Shown one piece after another: positions 6,194 to 6,863 of a stretch of 6,863 nucleotides of DNA. Numbering within the stretch: position 1 is the stretch's first letter; each line of letters begins with the position of its first letter. The position numbers were made by a program, and so were the translations under genes. Under the pieces are notes generated by a model that saw only the letters and a list, made by a program, of their open reading frames with translations, searched no databases and had not been told where the DNA came from. The stretch lies in the NCBI GenBank assembly GCA_028292305.1, contig JAQGMQ010000618.1, forward strand, positions 1 through 6,863. Direction: 5' to 3'. Origin of the DNA: Rhodoferax sp. GTDB taxonomy: Bacteria; Pseudomonadota; Gammaproteobacteria; Burkholderiales; Burkholderiaceae_C.

Positions 6194-6863
6194 ATGCAAG
6201 ACGAGATCAACCAGCCCGCGGCCGAAGCCCTTGAGACCGCCGGCACCAGCCGCCGCAACCTGCTGAAGGCGGCCGGCGCCGTGGTCGGCACGGCATTGGC
6301 CAGCGTGCCCATCAGCGGCTTTCCGCAGATCATGAAACGCGACTTCCAGGGCATCACGCTGCGCCACATCGGTGTGTCGTATGCGGTGCAGCGCGAGATC
6401 GGCGAGCAGGCCTCCAAGGACCTCGGCTTCAAGATCGAGATGCAGAACCTGGACACCTCGGCCTCGATCACGCGCTTCGTCACCCAGCCCAACAGCGTCG
6501 ACATCGCCGACATGGAAGGCTGGCAGGTGAAGGTCGCCATGCAGCGCCAGTTGCTGCAGGGCATCGACTCGAAGAAGATCAAGGAATTCGACGGCATCCT
6601 GCCGATCTTCACCACAGGTGTGTATGAAGGCCGCAAGATTTCGCGCCAGGGTATTTCGCCCTACGAGGTGATGTACACCGATGGCCCGAAGGCCACTAAG
6701 ATCATCGATGGCCAGCAACAATGGCTGACCTTCCTGCCGCAGGTGTTCAACGCCGACTCGCTCGGCTACCGCCCCGACAAGGTGGGCCGCGAAGTGACCG
6801 AATGGAAGGACCTGATCGACCCGAAGTTCTCGGGCCGCGCCGCGATTCTCGACATCCCGAACA
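6194..6863 (+). CDS. ABC transporter substrate-binding protein, PotD-like, Tat-exported (3' truncated)
   Basis: The window holds 223 codons of a periplasmic solute-binding protein; the rest runs off the edge. The N-terminus carries a twin-arginine signal: SRRNLLK at residues 19-25, a hydrophobic stretch AAGAVVGTALA, and a possible cleavage site after ALA (34-36). The mature part has the feel of the spermidine/putrescine (PotD-type) extracellular solute-binding family: a first strand near TLRHIGVSYAVQ, a TQPNSVDIADMEGW segment, and FNADSLGYRPDKVG followed by EWKDLIDPKFSGRAAILD, the typical hinge and second-lobe entry. Permease and ATPase genes usually follow and probably lie beyond the window. 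The ligand cannot be told from sequence: polyamine-like, amide or purine-derived compounds are all possible. The start has a good GGAG, and the upstream module suggests control by the adjacent regulator. Frame is open with no internal stop to the last base. Confidence 0.85.
   Translation, partial: MQDEINQPAAEALETAGTSRRNLLKAAGAVVGTALASVPISGFPQIMKRDFQGITLRHIGVSYAVQREIGEQASKDLGFKIEMQNLDTSASITRFVTQPNSVDIADMEGWQVKVAMQRQLLQGIDSKKIKEFDGILPIFTTGVYEGRKISRQGISPYEVMYTDGPKATKIIDGQQQWLTFLPQVFNADSLGYRPDKVGREVTEWKDLIDPKFSGRAAILDIPN

Noticed and set aside
1..6863. tRNA, rRNA, CRISPR array, insertion sequence or attachment site
   Set aside because: No repeat-spacer array, transposase or terminal repeats, and no RNA gene fold was seen; the window is almost fully occupied by coherent same-strand genes.

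Overview
The window is GC-rich (about two thirds G+C by eye) with strong third-position G/C bias. Its gene content and protein style suggest a betaproteobacterium, most likely a Comamonadaceae or related Burkholderiales member such as Variovorax or Acidovorax. That placement is inference from style and gene set; no marker gene is present. All genes lie on the + strand and coding density is high.

Layout. Positions 24-1603 hold a formamidase gene (fmdA) and a short zinc-ribbon gene (fmdB), 11 nt apart and probably the tail of an amide-use operon that begins upstream. A 136-nt intergenic region (1604-1739) follows. Next is a two-gene signalling operon. The first gene (1740-5168) encodes a 1142-residue hybrid histidine kinase whose sensor is a complete NCS1-type nucleobase/hydantoin/allantoin permease, followed by an eight-cysteine cluster, two more membrane helices, a HisKA/HATPase core and a receiver domain. 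The second (5165-6061), overlapping by the 4 nt GTGA, encodes a response regulator made of a receiver, a PAS-like middle and a LuxR-type DNA-binding domain. A second intergenic region (6062-6193, 132 nt) precedes the start of an ABC-transporter substrate-binding protein with a twin-arginine signal, cut off by the window end.

Most interesting signal. The two intergenic regions share a gap-free 53-bp module (1625-1677 and 6074-6126, 35 of 53 identical by hand count). Similarity fades abruptly at both ends. It contains a dyad of the form TRCG-N8-CGTAT, then a conserved ACGGG block and a possible -10 element ending in ACT. It lies at nearly the same distance upstream of both genes: the dyad ends 90 and 95 nt before the two start codons. 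The dyad centre falls near -43 relative to the inferred transcription start, the usual place for an activator contacting the -35 region. The simplest model is that the LuxR-type regulator binds both modules, activating its own operon and the ABC transporter.

Proposed working model (inference): the permease-like sensor monitors a nitrogenous solute, the kinase passes the signal to the regulator, and the regulator switches on a high-affinity ABC uptake system. The neighbouring cytosolic formamidase would release ammonia and formate from a small amide, possibly a breakdown product of the sensed compound.
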